A DNA stretch of 7,193 nucleotides from the NCBI GenBank assembly GCA_031286975.1, contig JAITTM010000137.1:1-7193 (forward strand), given 5' to 3'. Numbering within the stretch: the first letter of the stretch is position 1; each line of letters begins with the position of its first letter. Below, piece after piece: positions 6,688 to 7,193 of the stretch. The notes beneath the pieces were generated by a model that did not search any database, was not told where the DNA came from, and was given only the letters and a program-made list of their open reading frames with translations. The translations under genes were made by a program, and so were the position numbers. The stretch comes from Coriobacteriales bacterium (lineage in GTDB: Bacteria > Actinomycetota > Coriobacteriia > Coriobacteriales > UBA8131).

Positions 6688-7193
6688 GCATCCTGGCGGC
6701 GCTGGAGCCCTTTCCCTCATTCAAGGTATTTCTGGCGATCTTCATCGCCGCTGCACTTACCATGGTTCTGCTTCCGGTGTGGATACGCCTGCTGCGCATC
6801 CGCCAGATCGGGCAGCAGGTGCGCGCGGACGGCCCCGAGCGCCACTACGTCAAGCAGGGAACCCCCACCATGGGCGGCGTTGTTATCCTCTTCGCCATCA
6901 TGGCGACCGCCTTGCTGTTGGGCGACATGAAGAGCACCCCGCAGGTGTTCGCGCTCATCCTCATTGCGGTTGCCACAGCGCTTGCGGGTGTCATGGGGCT
7001 CATCGACGACCTGTCAAAAGTGGTCAAGGAGCGCTCCTTGGGCCTCAGGCCAAACGCCAAGATACTCTGCCAGACCCTCATCTCGGTGGGCGTCTGTGAG
7101 GGAGCTGTCACCTTCGGCGGCAGCGGGCCCGTGGGGGGCTTACGCTGTCTCCCGCCGCGCGGCTTGGGCGGTCTTCGCACGGTGCGCCCGTGG
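6681..7193 (+). CDS. mraY: phospho-N-acetylmuramoyl-pentapeptide-transferase MraY, N-terminal part (3' end outside window)
   Basis: MraY is the polytopic membrane enzyme that transfers phospho-MurNAc-pentapeptide from UDP to undecaprenyl phosphate, giving lipid I. The 171 codons seen include membrane segment 1 (about 15-38), the cytoplasmic loop with QQVRADGPERHYVKQG (45-60) and TPTMGG (61-66), and membrane segments 2 (about 67-80) and 3 (about 88-108). The MGLIDDLSKVVKERSLGL block follows (105-122), where D109-D110 are the first two conserved aspartates of the active site. The third catalytic Asp and the His-rich loop lie beyond the window. ATG overlaps murF by 7 nt; GGGAG lies 10 nt upstream, within murF. 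The frame stays open to the last base. From about residue 130 the match to MraY becomes poor (Cys where KILGQ-like sequence is expected, then a Gly/Arg/Pro-rich stretch), although GLGGLRTV could be a degraded version of the family's DLGVL-TV motif. Confidence 0.93.
   Translation, partial: MLGILAALEPFPSFKVFLAIFIAAALTMVLLPVWIRLLRIRQIGQQVRADGPERHYVKQGTPTMGGVVILFAIMATALLLGDMKSTPQVFALILIAVATALAGVMGLIDDLSKVVKERSLGLRPNAKILCQTLISVGVCEGAVTFGGSGPVGGLRCLPPRGLGGLRTVRPW

Noticed and set aside
6548..7099. 183-codon plus-strand frame over the murF end and mraY start
   Set aside because: Out of frame with both MurF and MraY, whose motifs are clear; the translation resembles no protein I know.
1..7193. search for a mobile element, CRISPR array, tRNA/rRNA gene or defence module
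   Set aside because: No transposase, integrase, spaced repeats or RNA gene was seen. The whole window is accounted for by dcw genes in standard order.

Overview
The window is a stretch of a bacterial division and cell wall (dcw) cluster, all on the + strand. The order is mraZ (3' end only), rsmH, ftsL-like, ftsI (class B PBP), murE, murF and mraY (5' end only). This is the classical dcw order. Nothing here indicates a mobile element, CRISPR array, phage or defence system. The window is almost wholly coding; the largest gap is 109 bp between rsmH and ftsL.

Organism (inference): the DNA is GC-rich. The PBP has no PASTA repeats, a long basic/proline-rich cytoplasmic tail and a Pro/Gln/Thr-rich C-terminus. 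MurE carries the DNPR motif usually linked to meso-diaminopimelate. MraY begins with the QQVRADGPERH-type loop. Together these suggest a high-GC Gram-positive lineage; my best guess is the Actinobacteria, possibly the class Coriobacteriia. No marker in the window proves this.

Layout: 1-126 is the C-terminus of MraZ, the DNA-binding regulator of dcw clusters. 147-1097 is RsmH, the 16S rRNA C1402 N4-methyltransferase, starting at TTG. 1207-1608 is a small bitopic FtsL-like protein. 1616-3583 is the septal transpeptidase with SxxK, SxN and KTG motifs. 3638-5257 (MurE) and 5248-6687 (MurF) add the third residue and the D-Ala-D-Ala dipeptide to the UDP-MurNAc peptide. 6681-7193 is the start of MraY, which transfers the finished phospho-MurNAc-pentapeptide to undecaprenyl phosphate. 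Spacing is tight (7 bp between ftsL and ftsI, 10 nt overlap of murE and murF, 7 nt overlap of murF and mraY), so one polycistronic transcript with translational coupling is likely. Cytoplasmic precursor synthesis, lipid I formation and septal cross-linking are therefore encoded together.

Points worth a second look are modest. A 20-codon mini-ORF with a strong Shine-Dalgarno bridges the ftsI stop and the murE start exactly. A low-complexity insertion sits near the MurE N-terminus. RsmH has a four-cysteine CxC-x6-CxC segment. Resemblance to MraY breaks down over roughly the last 120 bp, which may reflect sequence error at a contig edge.
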